A stretch of 64,000 bases of DNA from Streptomyces sp. JB150 (GCF_011193355.1 NZ_CP049780.1:1533582-1597581); one strand, 5' to 3'. Counted from the first letter of the stretch, positions 28,061 through 37,132 are shown. The notes: generated from the sequence alone by a model not told the origin. Translations and numbers: made by a program.

Positions 28061-28872
28061 CGCGGCCCCTCCGCCACTGCACGGTCAACGTCGGCCGGGT
28101 CCAGCTCGGGAGCACCGGCCCGCAGCCACAGAAAGTATTCGACATTCCCGGAAGGGCCGGGCAGCGGGCTGGCGGTGACGCCCTGCACCCCGAGTCCCAG
28201 CTCCCACGCCTTCCCGGCCACACCGCGCACGGCCTCCGCCCGCAGCTGCGGACTCCGCACGACACCCCCGCTGCCCAGCCGCTCCTTCCCCACCTCGAAC
28301 TGCGGCTTGACCATCAGCACCAGGTCGGCATCTGCCCGCACGCACCGCACCAGCGCGGGCAGCACCAGTCCGAGCGGAATGAAGGACAGATCCCCCACGA
28401 CCAGATCCACAGGCTCTCCGTCGATCGCCTCCAGCGTCAACTCCCGTACATTTGTACGGTCCTTGACGGTGACGCGTTCATCGCTCCGCAGACTCCACGC
28501 CAGCTGGCCGTAACCGACGTCGACGGCGACGACGTGCGCGGCGCCCGCGCGCAGCAGCACATCGGTGAAGCCGCCGGTGGACGCGCCGGCGTCCAGCGCC
28601 CGCCGCCCCTTGACGACCAGGCCCTGCGGCACGAAGACCTTCAGCGCGCCGGCGAGCTTGTGCCCGCCGCGCGAGACGTACTCGGGATCGCTGTCGTCGG
28701 CGGTGACGACGATGGCCGCCGCGGTCTCCACCTGCGTGGCGGGCTTGGTCGCGACGGTCTTGCCGACGGTGACCCGCCCGGCGGCGATCAGCTGGCTGGC
28801 GTGCTCACGCGAGCGCGCGAGCTTCCGGCGGACCAGCTCCGCGTCGAGACGGTTGCGTGCGACTCCTGCCAC
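28057..28872 (-). CDS. tlyA: TlyA-family rRNA 2'-O-methyltransferase
   Basis: A 271-residue S4 plus FtsJ-type methyltransferase. In mycobacteria TlyA methylates cytidines of 16S and 23S rRNA and determines capreomycin susceptibility. The S4 domain is at about 7-65 (LDAELVRRKLARSREHASQL). The SAM-binding motif LDAGASTGGFTD is near 90, and VVGDLSFIPL and VLMVKPQFEVGKE carry the catalytic Asp and Lys. The GTG at 28872 has GGAG 11 bases upstream; the longer open frame is out of family. It overlaps nadK by 4 bases. Confidence 0.94.
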   Translation of the reverse strand: MAGVARNRLDAELVRRKLARSREHASQLIAAGRVTVGKTVATKPATQVETAAAIVVTADDSDPEYVSRGGHKLAGALKVFVPQGLVVKGRRALDAGASTGGFTDVLLRAGAAHVVAVDVGYGQLAWSLRSDERVTVKDRTNVRELTLEAIDGEPVDLVVGDLSFIPLGLVLPALVRCVRADADLVLMVKPQFEVGKERLGSGGVVRSPQLRAEAVRGVAGKAWELGLGVQGVTASPLPGPSGNVEYFLWLRAGAPELDPADVDRAVAEGPR

Positions 28873-28886
28873 GTTCGGTTCAGCTC

Positions 28887-29270
28887 CTATGGACGGTACG
28901 GCGAAGGGGGCGCCGGAGGTCCCGGGCGGGCGTCGAGCGCGGTGAGCGCGTCGCGCAGCCCCCGGTGTACATCCTCGTACACCTCCACGTGTCCGTCCGT
29001 GGCGAGGTGGTCGGCGTCGGCCAGCCGGTGCAGGGCGGCGTCGACGTCGGCGTTGCCGGTGGGGGTGCGGGGCACGCCGAGGGGGGCGGGGGCGGCGGGG
29101 TCGTCCGCGGGCTCCTCCGGCGGCTGGTCCCTCGCCTCCGGCGGCTGCTCGGGCGCCCGTGCCTCGGGCTGCTCGGGCATCCCCGCCACGGACGGCCCCG
29201 GCGTCTCGGGCTGCTGCGCCTGCCGCTCGGGCCGCTCCGGTTCCCCCGCCACGGGTACTTCGTCGTTCAT
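28887..29270 (-). CDS. Conserved hypothetical protein upstream of tlyA
   Basis: A 127-residue soluble protein. The first 80 residues are Pro/Glu/Ala-rich and probably disordered. The conserved part is the C-terminal helix pair NADVDAALHRLADADHLATD and HVEVYEDVHRGLRDAL. Short proteins of this type precede tlyA in other actinobacteria. Its gene ends 14 bases before tlyA, so it is probably in the tlyA-nadK-recN operon. Function unknown. Confidence 0.85.
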   Translation of the reverse strand: MNDEVPVAGEPERPERQAQQPETPGPSVAGMPEQPEARAPEQPPEARDQPPEEPADDPAAPAPLGVPRTPTGNADVDAALHRLADADHLATDGHVEVYEDVHRGLRDALTALDARPGPPAPPSPYRP

Positions 29271-29312
29271 GCCCCGACGCTACCCCGTAGCCCTGGGGTA
29301 GCGTCGATCCCG

Positions 29313-29660
29313 ATGGCCACGATCGAGGAGTGCCGCAGCGCACTCGACAAGCTCTCGGAGAACATGGGGCACTCCGAAGGGGACGTCCGCGCGGCGGCGG
29401 CCCTGGACCGCTCGGTGAGCTGCCACATCACGGACCTGGACGTCACCTTCACCGGCCGGATGACCGGCGGCCGGATCGAGGTGCGCGACACCGTCCAGGG
29501 CCCGCCCGCCGACAAGGCGCAGATCCGGCTCGCGATGACCGGGGACGACCTGGTCGCGCTGGTCGACGGCGAGCTGCACTTCGCCAAGGCCTGGGGCTCG
29601 GGCCGGGTGAGGCTGGAGGCGGGTTTGATGGATCTGTTCCGGCTCAGGAAGCTGCTGTAG
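29313..29660 (+). CDS. SCP2 sterol-binding-domain protein
   Basis: A 115-residue protein of the SCP2 (sterol carrier) fold, which binds lipophilic ligands or acts as a small accessory domain. Typical sequence includes VSCHITDLDVTFTGRMTGGR and ALVDGELHFAKAWGSGRV. The ATG at 29313 is chosen; the upstream open frame is only the antisense of the neighbouring gene. It is divergent from the tlyA operon, and its 3' end overlaps the ABC ATPase gene by 17 bases tail to tail. Ligand unknown. Confidence 0.85.
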   Translation: MATIEECRSALDKLSENMGHSEGDVRAAAALDRSVSCHITDLDVTFTGRMTGGRIEVRDTVQGPPADKAQIRLAMTGDDLVALVDGELHFAKAWGSGRVRLEAGLMDLFRLRKLL

Positions 29661-30459
29661 CGGCCTGCCGGGCGCGCGCCGTGCGCGCGGCGGGCACCAC
29701 CAGCGGCGTACCGGTCTCCGGGTCGTCGATGACCTGGCAGCGCAGGTTGAAGACCTCCTCGACCAGCTCCGCCGTGACGATGTCGTTCGGGGCGCCCTGG
29801 GCGATCACCTTGCCGCCGCGCAGGGCGATCAGGTGGGTGGCGTAGCGGGCGGCGTGGTTGAGGTCGTGCAGCACGGCGACGAGCGTGCGGCCCTGCTCCT
29901 CGTGCAGTTCGGCGCACAGGTCGAGCACGTCGATCTGGTGCTGGATGTCGAGGTAGGTGGTCGGCTCGTCGAGCAGCAGCAGCGGCGTCTGCTGGGCGAG
30001 CGCCATCGCGATCCACACCCGCTGGCGCTGCCCGCCGGACAGCTCGTCGACGTACCGGTCGGCCAGCTCGGCGACCCCGGTCTGCGCCATGGACTCCTGC
30101 ACGACCCGCTCGTCCTCGGCCGACCACTGGCGCAGCAGGCCCTGGTGCGGGTACCGGCCGCGGCCCACCAGGTCGGCGACCGTGATGCCGTCCGGCGCGA
30201 TCGACGACTGCGGCAGCAGGCCGAGGGTGCGGGCGACCTTCTTGGCGGGCATCGACTGGATGACCTGCCCGTCGAGAAGCACCCGGCCCTCGCTCGGCTT
30301 CAGCATCCGCGACAGCGCCCGCAGCAGGGTCGACTTGCCGCACGCGTTCGGGCCGACGATCACGGTGAAGGAGTTGTCGGGGATCTCCACCGAGAGCTGT
30401 TCGGCGATGACGCGCTGGTCGTAGGCGAGGGTGACGTTCTCGGCGGACAGACGGTTCAC
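29644..30459 (-). CDS. Iron-siderophore ABC transporter, ATP-binding protein (FecE/FepC type)
   Basis: A 271-residue ATPase of the ferric-siderophore/cobalamin import family. Walker A GPNACGKST, signature LSGGQRQRVWIAMALAQ and Walker B LLLLDEPTTYLDI are all intact. The start is the GTG at 30459 with AAGGAG 4 bases upstream. It follows two FecCD-type permease genes in the same direction and is the last gene of the unit. Expression should follow the iron box upstream of the first permease. Confidence 0.94.
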   Translation of the reverse strand: MNRLSAENVTLAYDQRVIAEQLSVEIPDNSFTVIVGPNACGKSTLLRALSRMLKPSEGRVLLDGQVIQSMPAKKVARTLGLLPQSSIAPDGITVADLVGRGRYPHQGLLRQWSAEDERVVQESMAQTGVAELADRYVDELSGGQRQRVWIAMALAQQTPLLLLDEPTTYLDIQHQIDVLDLCAELHEEQGRTLVAVLHDLNHAARYATHLIALRGGKVIAQGAPNDIVTAELVEEVFNLRCQVIDDPETGTPLVVPAARTARARQAATAAS

Positions 30460-30491
30460 GGTGCTCCTTCGATCGTTCAGGGGGTGCGCGC

Positions 30492-31571
30492 TCATATCCG
30501 GCCGGCCCGGCGCTCGGAAACCAGCAGCCACAGCAGGTAGACGCCGCCGACGACGCCGGTGACCACGCCCACGGGCAGCTGGTCGGCGCCGAAGACCCGC
30601 TGCGAGACCCAGTCGGCGGTGACCAGCAGGGCGGCGCCCATGCACAGCGACGGCAGCAGGTTCGGCCCGGGCGAGCGGGTCAGCCGGCGGGCGAGCTGCG
30701 GCGCGGTCAGCGCGACGAAGCTGACCGGGCCGGCGGCGGCGGTCGCGGCCGCGGTGAGCAGCACGGCGGTCACCATCAGCAGCATCCGTACGCGCTCCAC
30801 GCGCACCCCGAGCGCGTGGGAGATGTCGTCACCCATCTCCATCATCCGCAGCCCGCGCGCGTTGGCGAGGACCAGCGGCAGGAGCACGGCGCACAGCGCG
30901 AGCAGCGGCCACACCTGGGCCCAGTCCCGCCCGCTGAGCGAGCCGGTCATCCAGACCAGCGCCCGCGAGGCGTCGACCAGGTCGGCCTTGGTCATGAGGT
31001 AGCCGTTGACGGCCGTGACGATCGCGGAGACACCGATACCGACCAGCACCAGCCGATAGCCGTGCACGCCTCGCTTCCAGGCGAACACATAGATGCAGAT
31101 GCCGGTCACCAGGCCGCCCACCAGGGCTCCCATGGTGACCTCGGACGCGCTGCCGGAGAACAGCACGATCACCACGAGCGCCCCGGCCGTCGCCCCCTGC
31201 CCGAGGCCGAGGATGTCCGGACTGCCCAGCGGATTGCGGGAGATGGCCTGGAACAGCGCGCCGCCGAGCCCGAGCGAGGCACCCACCAGAAGGCCGACCA
31301 GGACCCGCGGCAGCCGCAGCTCGTTGACGATGAACTCCTGTCCGGGGTTGCCGTCGCCCAGCAGCGTCCGCACCACGTCGGCGGCCGGGATCGGGAAGTC
31401 GCCGGTCCCGATCAGCACGACGCCCGCGGCGAGCGCGGCGGCCAGCAGCAGCACGACGACGGTGAGGGCCCGCACGTCCAGCCGCACGGACAGCCCGCCT
31501 GGGGTGCGCAGGGCACGGGTGGACCTCGCCGCCGTGCCCGCCGCTGCTGCGTTCTTCGGTGCGGTCTTCAC
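30492..31571 (-). CDS. Iron-siderophore ABC transporter, permease (FecD/FepG type)
   Basis: A 359-residue FecCD-family inner-membrane protein with about 9-10 hydrophobic helices. Family sequence includes LRLPRVLVGLLVGASLGLGG and the coupling-loop ALGVRVERVRMLL. The GTG start overlaps the stop of the preceding permease gene by 4 bases, implying coupled synthesis of the two different permease subunits. A basic N-terminal tail of about 35 residues precedes the first helix. Confidence 0.93.
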   Translation of the reverse strand: MKTAPKNAAAAGTAARSTRALRTPGGLSVRLDVRALTVVVLLLAAALAAGVVLIGTGDFPIPAADVVRTLLGDGNPGQEFIVNELRLPRVLVGLLVGASLGLGGALFQAISRNPLGSPDILGLGQGATAGALVVIVLFSGSASEVTMGALVGGLVTGICIYVFAWKRGVHGYRLVLVGIGVSAIVTAVNGYLMTKADLVDASRALVWMTGSLSGRDWAQVWPLLALCAVLLPLVLANARGLRMMEMGDDISHALGVRVERVRMLLMVTAVLLTAAATAAAGPVSFVALTAPQLARRLTRSPGPNLLPSLCMGAALLVTADWVSQRVFGADQLPVGVVTGVVGGVYLLWLLVSERRAGRI

Positions 31572-32611
31572 AGCTGGGCCGTCCTCCGCCGTCGTACGAG
31601 AAAGATGAAGACCGGGCCGCCCAGGATCGCGGTGACGATCCCGACCTGGAGCTCGGCGGGCCGGGCCACGACCCGGCCGATGACGTCCGCGCCGAGCAGC
31701 AGCACCGGCGACAGAACGGTCGCGTACGGCAGGATCCAGCGCAGATCCGGGCCGGTGAAGGAGCGCACCACGTGCGGCACCATCAGCCCGACGAACACGA
31801 TCGGCCCGCAGGCGGCGGTCGCCGCCCCGCACAGCACGGTGGCGGCGAGCATGGCCAGCGCCCGGGTGCGGTTGAGGTGGGCGCCGAGGGCCTTGGCGGT
31901 GTCGTCGCCCATGGCCATGGCGTTCAGCGGCCGGGCCAGGCACAGCGCGAGCACCATGCCGGCCCCAAGGAACGGGAGCACCTGAAGGATGGTGTCGTTG
32001 GTCGCGGAGGTCAGCGAGCCGACCGTCCAGAACCGCATGCGGCCCAGCGCCGCCTCGTCCAGGATCATCACGGCCTGGAGATAGCCGTACAGGGCGGCGC
32101 TGAGGGCGGTCCCGGCGAGCGCGAGCCGCACCGGCGTCGCGCCCCGGCTGCCCCCGAGGAACCAGACCAGCGCGCCGACCGCCGCGGCCCCGCAGAACGC
32201 GAACCACACATAGCCGTTGAAGCTGGTGACGCCGAGGAAGGTGATGGCGGTGACGACCGCCGCGGAGGCACCGGCGTTGATGCCGAGCAGTCCCGGATCG
32301 GCGAGCGGATTGCGGGTCAGCGCCTGGAGCACGGCACCCGCCAGACCGAGCGCGGCTCCGGCCAGCAGACCGAGCAGGGTCCGCGACAGCCGATCGGCCA
32401 CGACCGTGTCGCCGTACGTCCCCGACTCCTCGAACAGGCCGTGCCAGACCTGCTCCAGGGACAGCCCCCGGGCGCCGATCGCGATGCTCGCCAGCGCGAC
32501 GAGCGCCAGGATCGCCACGGAGACGAGCAGCCCGACGGCGCGTATCGCCCGGCGGTTCGGGGGCGCGGGAGCGGTCACCGCGCGCTGTTCGGGAGGACTC
32601 TCAACCAACAC
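31568..32611 (-). CDS. Iron-siderophore ABC transporter, permease (FecC/FepD type)
   Basis: A 347-residue FecCD-family permease. Typical sequence includes LSRTLLGLLAGAALGLAGA, RNPLADPGLLGINAGASA and GPIVFVGLMVPHVVRSFTG. It is the first gene of a permease-permease-ATPase unit. The GTG start at 32611 is only four bases from an iron box, leaving no room for a normal ribosome binding site, so the message may be leaderless or the real start may be downstream. No substrate-binding protein gene is nearby. Confidence 0.93.
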   Translation of the reverse strand: MLVESPPEQRAVTAPAPPNRRAIRAVGLLVSVAILALVALASIAIGARGLSLEQVWHGLFEESGTYGDTVVADRLSRTLLGLLAGAALGLAGAVLQALTRNPLADPGLLGINAGASAAVVTAITFLGVTSFNGYVWFAFCGAAAVGALVWFLGGSRGATPVRLALAGTALSAALYGYLQAVMILDEAALGRMRFWTVGSLTSATNDTILQVLPFLGAGMVLALCLARPLNAMAMGDDTAKALGAHLNRTRALAMLAATVLCGAATAACGPIVFVGLMVPHVVRSFTGPDLRWILPYATVLSPVLLLGADVIGRVVARPAELQVGIVTAILGGPVFIFLVRRRRTAQL

Positions 32612-32615
32612 GAGG

Positions 32616-32634
32616 TTAGGTTAGCCTACCCTCC
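32616..32634. promoter_or_regulatory. Iron box (DmdR/DtxR-type operator)
   Basis: TTAGGTTAGCCTACCCTCC matches the actinobacterial DmdR/DtxR iron-box consensus at about 16 of 19 positions; the left half is perfect. It lies directly upstream of the siderophore transporter's first gene, so repression under iron-replete conditions is expected. Confidence 0.85.
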
Positions 32635-32760
32635 CATTTGATCAAGATCCGCGTCGATCATGATCCGCGCGACACCCGTGCGGGCACCGCGCGACACCCG
32701 CGCCACCACTCACGCCGCCGGCCCGAAGTCCCAGGCTCCGCCGCCAGATCAGCTCCCGAC

Positions 32761-33789
32761 TCACCACCCCAGTCGCGCCAGCGCCTTCTCCCCGTCCAGC
32801 TCGCACACGCCCTCCCCGGCCGCCGTCCAGGCCGCCGCGCACAACGCCCGCAACCCGTCCAGCGCGGCCCCGTCCCCCTCCAGCTCCAGCCGGGTCCTGC
32901 CGGCCGTGGCGGTCCACCCGCCGCACCGGAACCCCGCCCCGGCCTCGACCACTTCGGGCTGCCCGGCCAGCAACCCCCGCAGATCCGCGTCCACATACGT
33001 CGGCCGGTGCTCCGGCGCCGCGGCCAGCAGCTGCGCCCCGTCGGTCACCCCGGTCAGCACCAGCAGCGAGTCGACACCGCCGTTGAACGCCCCCTCGATA
33101 TCCGTGTCGAGCCGGTCGCCCACCACCAACGGCCGCTCCGCCCCGGTCCGCAGGATCGTCTCCCGGTGCATCGGCGGCAACGGCTTGCCCGCCACCCGCG
33201 GCTCCGCACCGGTCGCGATCCGCACCACCTGCACCGCCGCCCCGTTCCCCGGCGCGATGCCCCGCGCCCCCGGAATCGTCAAATCGGTGTTCGACGCGAA
33301 CCACGGCACGCCCCGCGCGATGGCGTAGCACGCCTCGGCGAACCGGCCCCACGGCAGCTCCGGCCCGCCGTACCCCTGCACCACCGCCGCGGGACCGTCG
33401 TCCGCGGACTCCACCGGCACCAGCCCGTGCTCGCGCAGCGCCACCCGCAGCCCGTCACCGCCGACCACCAGCACCCGCGCGCCCGCCGGCACCTCCTCGG
33501 CGACCAACCGCGCCACGGCCTGCGCGGAGGTGATCACATCGGACGCCTCCGCCGGTATCCCCAGCTCGGTCAGGTGCGCAGCCACCGCGTCCGGCGTGCG
33601 CAGCGCGTTGTTCGTGACGTACGCCAGGTGCATCCCGCCCTCGCGGGCCGCCGCCAGCGACTCCACCGCGTGCGCGATCGCGTTCCCCCCGGCGTACACC
33701 ACCCCGTCCAGGTCGAGCAGCGCCGTGTCGTACGCCTCGCTCAGCACCCGCTCACTGCCCGCCGGCCGCGTCCTGACGCCCTGGCTCAT
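32761..33789 (-). CDS. HAD superfamily IIA hydrolase (phosphoglycolate/4-nitrophenyl phosphatase-like)
   Basis: A 342-residue HAD phosphatase of the IIA (NagD-like) type. The nucleophile motif is YDTALLDLDGVVYAG (about 20-34), the Thr motif is YVTNNALRTPDAV, Lys is in VAGKPLPPMH, and the acidic motif is VVGDRLDTDIEGA. A C-terminal extension of about 80 residues is less conserved. The ATG at 33789 has GAGGAG 7 bases upstream. Substrate uncertain; relatives act on sugar phosphates or phosphoglycolate. Confidence 0.9.
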   Translation of the reverse strand: MSQGVRTRPAGSERVLSEAYDTALLDLDGVVYAGGNAIAHAVESLAAAREGGMHLAYVTNNALRTPDAVAAHLTELGIPAEASDVITSAQAVARLVAEEVPAGARVLVVGGDGLRVALREHGLVPVESADDGPAAVVQGYGGPELPWGRFAEACYAIARGVPWFASNTDLTIPGARGIAPGNGAAVQVVRIATGAEPRVAGKPLPPMHRETILRTGAERPLVVGDRLDTDIEGAFNGGVDSLLVLTGVTDGAQLLAAAPEHRPTYVDADLRGLLAGQPEVVEAGAGFRCGGWTATAGRTRLELEGDGAALDGLRALCAAAWTAAGEGVCELDGEKALARLGW

Positions 33790-33864
33790 CACACCGCTCC
33801 TCGTCCGCCTGCGCTCGTTTCCCCCGATCATCCCCCATGCCACCGACACACGTACGATGCCGGG

Positions 33865-35154
33865 ATGAACACTGCAGGTCACTCGGAAGCAACGACGCGC
33901 CGAGGCCTGGAACTCACCCCGTTCCGAGGCCTGCGCTACGACCCCGACCGGGTCGGCAGTCTGGCAGCCGTGACATCCCCGCCGTACGACGTCGTCGTCC
34001 GCCCCGACGGCCTGCTCCACCTCCAGTCCGCGGACCCGCACAACATCGTCCGCCTCATCCTGCCCCAGGCGGCCACCCCCACCGAACGCAACCGGCAGGC
34101 CGCCGACACCCTGCGCGACTGGCTCGCCGCCGGCGTCCTCACCGCCGACCCCGCCCCGGGCTTCTACGTCTACGAGCAGCGCGACGGCGCCGGCCTCCTG
34201 CAGCGCGGCGTCATCGGCGCCCTGCGCGTCTCCGAGCCGTCGGAGTGCGTGGTCCTGCCGCACGAGGACGTCATGCCGCACGTCGTCGCCGACCGGGCCG
34301 CCCTGATGCGCGCCACCGAGGCCAACCTCGAGCCCCTCCTGCTCACCTACCGCGGCGACGGCTCCGCCACGGACACCACCGCCGTCATCGAACGCACCGC
34401 CGCCCTGCCGCCGCTCCTGGCCACCACCACAGAGGACGGCTTCCACCACCGCCTGTGGGCCGTCACCGACCCCGCCGAAGTGGCCCGCATCCAGTCCGAC
34501 TTGTCCCGCCACCAGGCCCTGATCGCCGACGGCCACCACCGCTGGGCCACCTACCGCCGGCTCCGCGCGGAGCACCCCTCCCCCAGCCCCTGGGACTACG
34601 GCCTGGTCCTCCTCGTGGACACCGCCCGCTACCCCCTGCGCGTCCGCGCCATCCACCGCCTCCTGCACGGCCTGCCGGTCACCGACGCCCTCGCCGCCCT
34701 CGACGGCCTGTTCCGCGTACGCCGCCTGGACGCGCCCCTGCCCGAGGCCCTGGCCGCCCTCGGCGACGCGGCCCGCGAGGGCAACGCCTACCTCCTCGCC
34801 GGCGACGGCGCCTTCCACCTGGTCGACCGCCCGGACCCGGCCCTGCTCGCCCGCACGGTCCCCGCCGACCGCCCCGAGGCCTGGCGCTCCCTGGACGCCA
34901 CCGTCCTGCACGCCACCCTGCTCGACCACGTCTGGCGCATCGAGGACTCCCCGGCCCACATCGCCTACATCCACGACGCGGCCGCCACCGTCGCCAAGGC
35001 GGAGCACGACGGCGGTACGGCCGTCGTCCTGCACCCGGTCCGCGAGGAAGTCGTCCGCGACCTGGCCCGCCAGGGCGTCACGATGCCCCGCAAGTCCACG
35101 TCCTTCGGACCCAAGCCGGCCTCGGGATTGGTCCTGCGCGCCCTCCACGTCTGA
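33865..35154 (+). CDS. DUF1015 family protein
   Basis: A 429-residue protein of the DUF1015 family. Conserved features are LTPFRGLRYDPDRVGSLAAV and VTSPPYDVV at the N-terminus, PHNIVRLILPQ, and the most characteristic IADGHHRWATYRRLR near residue 222. The C-terminal SFGPKPASGLVLRAL is also typical. Function is not established; in other bacteria it is linked to amino-acid metabolism genes. It is divergent from the HAD gene and ends at a shared terminator. Confidence 0.9.
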   Translation: MNTAGHSEATTRRGLELTPFRGLRYDPDRVGSLAAVTSPPYDVVVRPDGLLHLQSADPHNIVRLILPQAATPTERNRQAADTLRDWLAAGVLTADPAPGFYVYEQRDGAGLLQRGVIGALRVSEPSECVVLPHEDVMPHVVADRAALMRATEANLEPLLLTYRGDGSATDTTAVIERTAALPPLLATTTEDGFHHRLWAVTDPAEVARIQSDLSRHQALIADGHHRWATYRRLRAEHPSPSPWDYGLVLLVDTARYPLRVRAIHRLLHGLPVTDALAALDGLFRVRRLDAPLPEALAALGDAAREGNAYLLAGDGAFHLVDRPDPALLARTVPADRPEAWRSLDATVLHATLLDHVWRIEDSPAHIAYIHDAAATVAKAEHDGGTAVVLHPVREEVVRDLARQGVTMPRKSTSFGPKPASGLVLRALHV

Positions 35155-35184
35155 CCCCGGGCAGTACGAGTCCGGACATACGAA

Positions 35185-35215
35185 AGGGGCGGGACTCCAC
35201 CGGGATCCCGCCCCT
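35185..35215. terminator. Bidirectional intrinsic terminator
   Basis: A 10-bp GC stem (35185-35194 with 35206-35215) in the 75-base gap between the convergent DUF1015 and RDG-TPR genes. Confidence 0.8.
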
Positions 35216-35229
35216 CTCATTCACCGACG

Positions 35230-36918
35230 TCAGTCGTCCCGACCGCCGCCGTCGCCGCCCTCGCCCGGCTCGGCGGCCGCCGCGTCCTCGTCCAGCGCGT
35301 CGACGAACTCCACCCCGTCCAGCTCGGCGAGCCGGTCGGACGCGTCCGTGCTGCCGTCCCGGTCGGCCTCGACGGCCTTCGCGAACCACTCCCGCGCCTC
35401 ACGCTCCCGCCCGGCCGCCAGCAGCGCGTCGGCGTAGGCGTACCGCAGCCGCGCGGTCCACGGCTGTACGGCGTTGGAGGCCAGCTCGGGGCTCTGCAGC
35501 GTCACGATGGCCGCGTCCAGCTGCCCCATGTCACGCCGGGCACCCGCCGCGACGAGCCGCATCTCGACCTGGCCGGCCCGGTCCAGCTTCTGCACCTCGG
35601 GCGCACCCGCCATGTCCAGCGCCTTCTCCGGCCGTCCGAGACCCCGCTCGCAGTCGGCCATCAGCGGCCACAGCTCCACGGTCCCGGTCATCCGCCGCGC
35701 CGCCCGGAACTCGGCCAGCGCCTCGCTGTACTTCTGGTTGGCGTACGCCGCGAATCCGGCCGCCTCGCGCACCGCCGCGACCCGCGACGCCAGCCGCAGC
35801 GCCACCTTGGAGTACCCGTACGCCGCCTCCGGGTCCTCGTCGATGAGCCGCGCGACCATCACGAGGTTCTTGGCGACATCCTCGGCGAGCGTCTTCGGCA
35901 GGCTCTGCAGCTCCTGCCGTACGTCCTTGTCGATCTCGTCGCCGGTGACGTCCTCGGGGATCGGCAGCCGCTTGATCGGCTCGCGGTCGCGGTCCCGGTC
36001 CCGCTCGTCACGGAACCGCCCACCACCACGCCGGTCGTCGCCACCGCGGCCACGGAAGCCGCCGCCCGGACGAGCGCCCCGGTCGTCGCGACGCGGCCCA
36101 CGGCCACCCCGGTCGTCCCGGCCACGGAACCCACCGCGCTCACCGCGGCTGTCCTCACGCCGGAACCCACCACGCTCACCGTCCCGCCGGTCGTCCCGCC
36201 GGTCGTCGCGCCGGTCATCCCTGCGGTCGTCACGGCGGAAGGCCGGACGGTCCCCCCGGTCGTCGCGCCGGAACCCACGATCGCGATCGTCACCACGCCG
36301 CTCGTCACGCCGGTCATCGCGCCGGCCGTAGCCCCCACCGCGGTGGTCATCGCGCCGGAACCCACCACGATCACCACGGTCGTCACCCCGACGCCCATAG
36401 CCACCGCCACGGTTGTCGTCCCGACGGTCGTCACGGCGGTCATCGCGACGGTCGTCACGGCGGTCGTCACGCCGAAAGGCCGGACGGTCGTCACGGCGGA
36501 AAGCCGGCCGGTCACCCCGGTCGTCACGCCGGAACCCACGATCGCGGTCCCGATCGTCTCGACGCGGCCCACGGTCCCGGTCCCGGTCGTCGCGCTGGTA
36601 CGGGGACGACCGGAACCCACGGTCACGGTCATCACCGCGCCGCTCGTCACGCCGGTCATCGCGCCGGCCGTAGCCTCCACCGCGGTGGTCATCGCGCCGG
36701 AACCCACCACGGTCCCCGCCACGCTCGCCACGGTCACCCCGGTCGCCTCGGTCGTCCCGGCGGTAACCGCCACGGTCGCCGTCGCGACGGCCGTAGCCGC
36801 CACGGTCACGGTCGTTACGATCGCCGCCGCGACGGAAGCCGCCGCGGTCGCCGCGATCTCCACCATCCCGTCGCCGCTGGTCGCGCTCCGGTCGATCGTC
36901 GGGAGAGTTGGTGGACAT
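35230..36918 (-). CDS. Tetratricopeptide-like protein with long Arg/Asp/Gly repeat region
   Basis: A 562-residue protein. Residues about 15-330 are almost only Arg, Asp and Gly with Phe/Tyr at intervals ([23 protein letters not shown] units), a composition like RNA-binding, phase-separating RGG proteins. From about 335 it becomes a regular alpha-helical TPR-like domain ([20 protein letters not shown], then [20 protein letters not shown]), with an acidic tail. The ATG at 36918 has AGGAG upstream. Exact 71-base DNA repeats occur inside the gene. It lies just downstream of the 5S rRNA terminator in the same direction. Function unknown; a role in RNA or ribosome handling is speculation. Confidence 0.85.
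   Translation of the reverse strand: MSTNSPDDRPERDQRRRDGGDRGDRGGFRRGGDRNDRDRGGYGRRDGDRGGYRRDDRGDRGDRGERGGDRGGFRRDDHRGGGYGRRDDRRDERRGDDRDRGFRSSPYQRDDRDRDRGPRRDDRDRDRGFRRDDRGDRPAFRRDDRPAFRRDDRRDDRRDDRRDDRRDDNRGGGYGRRGDDRGDRGGFRRDDHRGGGYGRRDDRRDERRGDDRDRGFRRDDRGDRPAFRRDDRRDDRRDDRRDDRRDGERGGFRREDSRGERGGFRGRDDRGGRGPRRDDRGARPGGGFRGRGGDDRRGGGRFRDERDRDRDREPIKRLPIPEDVTGDEIDKDVRQELQSLPKTLAEDVAKNLVMVARLIDEDPEAAYGYSKVALRLASRVAAVREAAGFAAYANQKYSEALAEFRAARRMTGTVELWPLMADCERGLGRPEKALDMAGAPEVQKLDRAGQVEMRLVAAGARRDMGQLDAAIVTLQSPELASNAVQPWTARLRYAYADALLAAGREREAREWFAKAVEADRDGSTDASDRLAELDGVEFVDALDEDAAAAEPGEGGDGGGRDD
36298..36710. repeat. 71-bp direct repeat pair inside the RDG-TPR gene
   Basis: Copies at 36298-36368 and 36640-36710 are 342 bases apart, an exact multiple of 3, and differ at one base. 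They encode the same block (about residues 70-93 and 184-207). Many shorter imperfect repeats surround them. Confidence 0.8.
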
Positions 36919-36962
36919 CGGTGACTCCTGTCTTCGGTACCGCAAGCATTCTAAAAAACGAA

Positions 36963-37004
36963 AGGACCCCTGGTCCCAGCTGAACGCTGGTGACCAGGGG
37001 TCCT
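36963..37004 (-). terminator. rRNA operon terminator
   Basis: A long near-perfect stem (36963-36980 with 36986-37004), followed on the minus strand by CTTTCGTTTTTT. It directly follows the 5S gene and separates it from the RDG-TPR gene. Confidence 0.9.
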
Positions 37005-37014
37005 CCAAAGATTG

Positions 37015-37132
37015 TTCGGCGGCGTCCTACTCTCCCACAGGGTCCCCCCTGCAGTACCATCGGCGCTGTGAGGCTTAGCTTCCGGGTTCGGAATGTAACC
37101 GGGCGTTTCCCTCACGCTATGACCACCGAAAC
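37015..37132 (-). rRNA. rrf: 5S ribosomal RNA
   Basis: Complete 5S rRNA. Read on the minus strand it begins GTTTCGGTGGTCATAGCG, contains ATTCCGAACCCGGAAGCTAA, and ends GAGTAGGACGCCGCCGAA. Ends are good to about 3 bases. It is followed by a strong terminator and preceded by a normal 23S-5S spacer, but the 23S and 16S genes that should lie upstream are almost entirely missing. Confidence 0.97.

Noticed and set aside
29644..32634. Siderophore biosynthetic gene cluster
   Set aside because: Only the importer is present; there is no NRPS or NIS synthetase.
36000..36870. Regular short repeats that could suggest a CRISPR array
   Set aside because: Units are imperfect, lack unique spacers of constant length and are in frame within one coding sequence encoding RDG repeats.
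36343..36924. Plus-strand Val/Thr/Ala-rich open frame of 193 codons
   Set aside because: It is the antisense of the RDG repeat region; composition follows directly from that repeat and there is no ribosome binding site.
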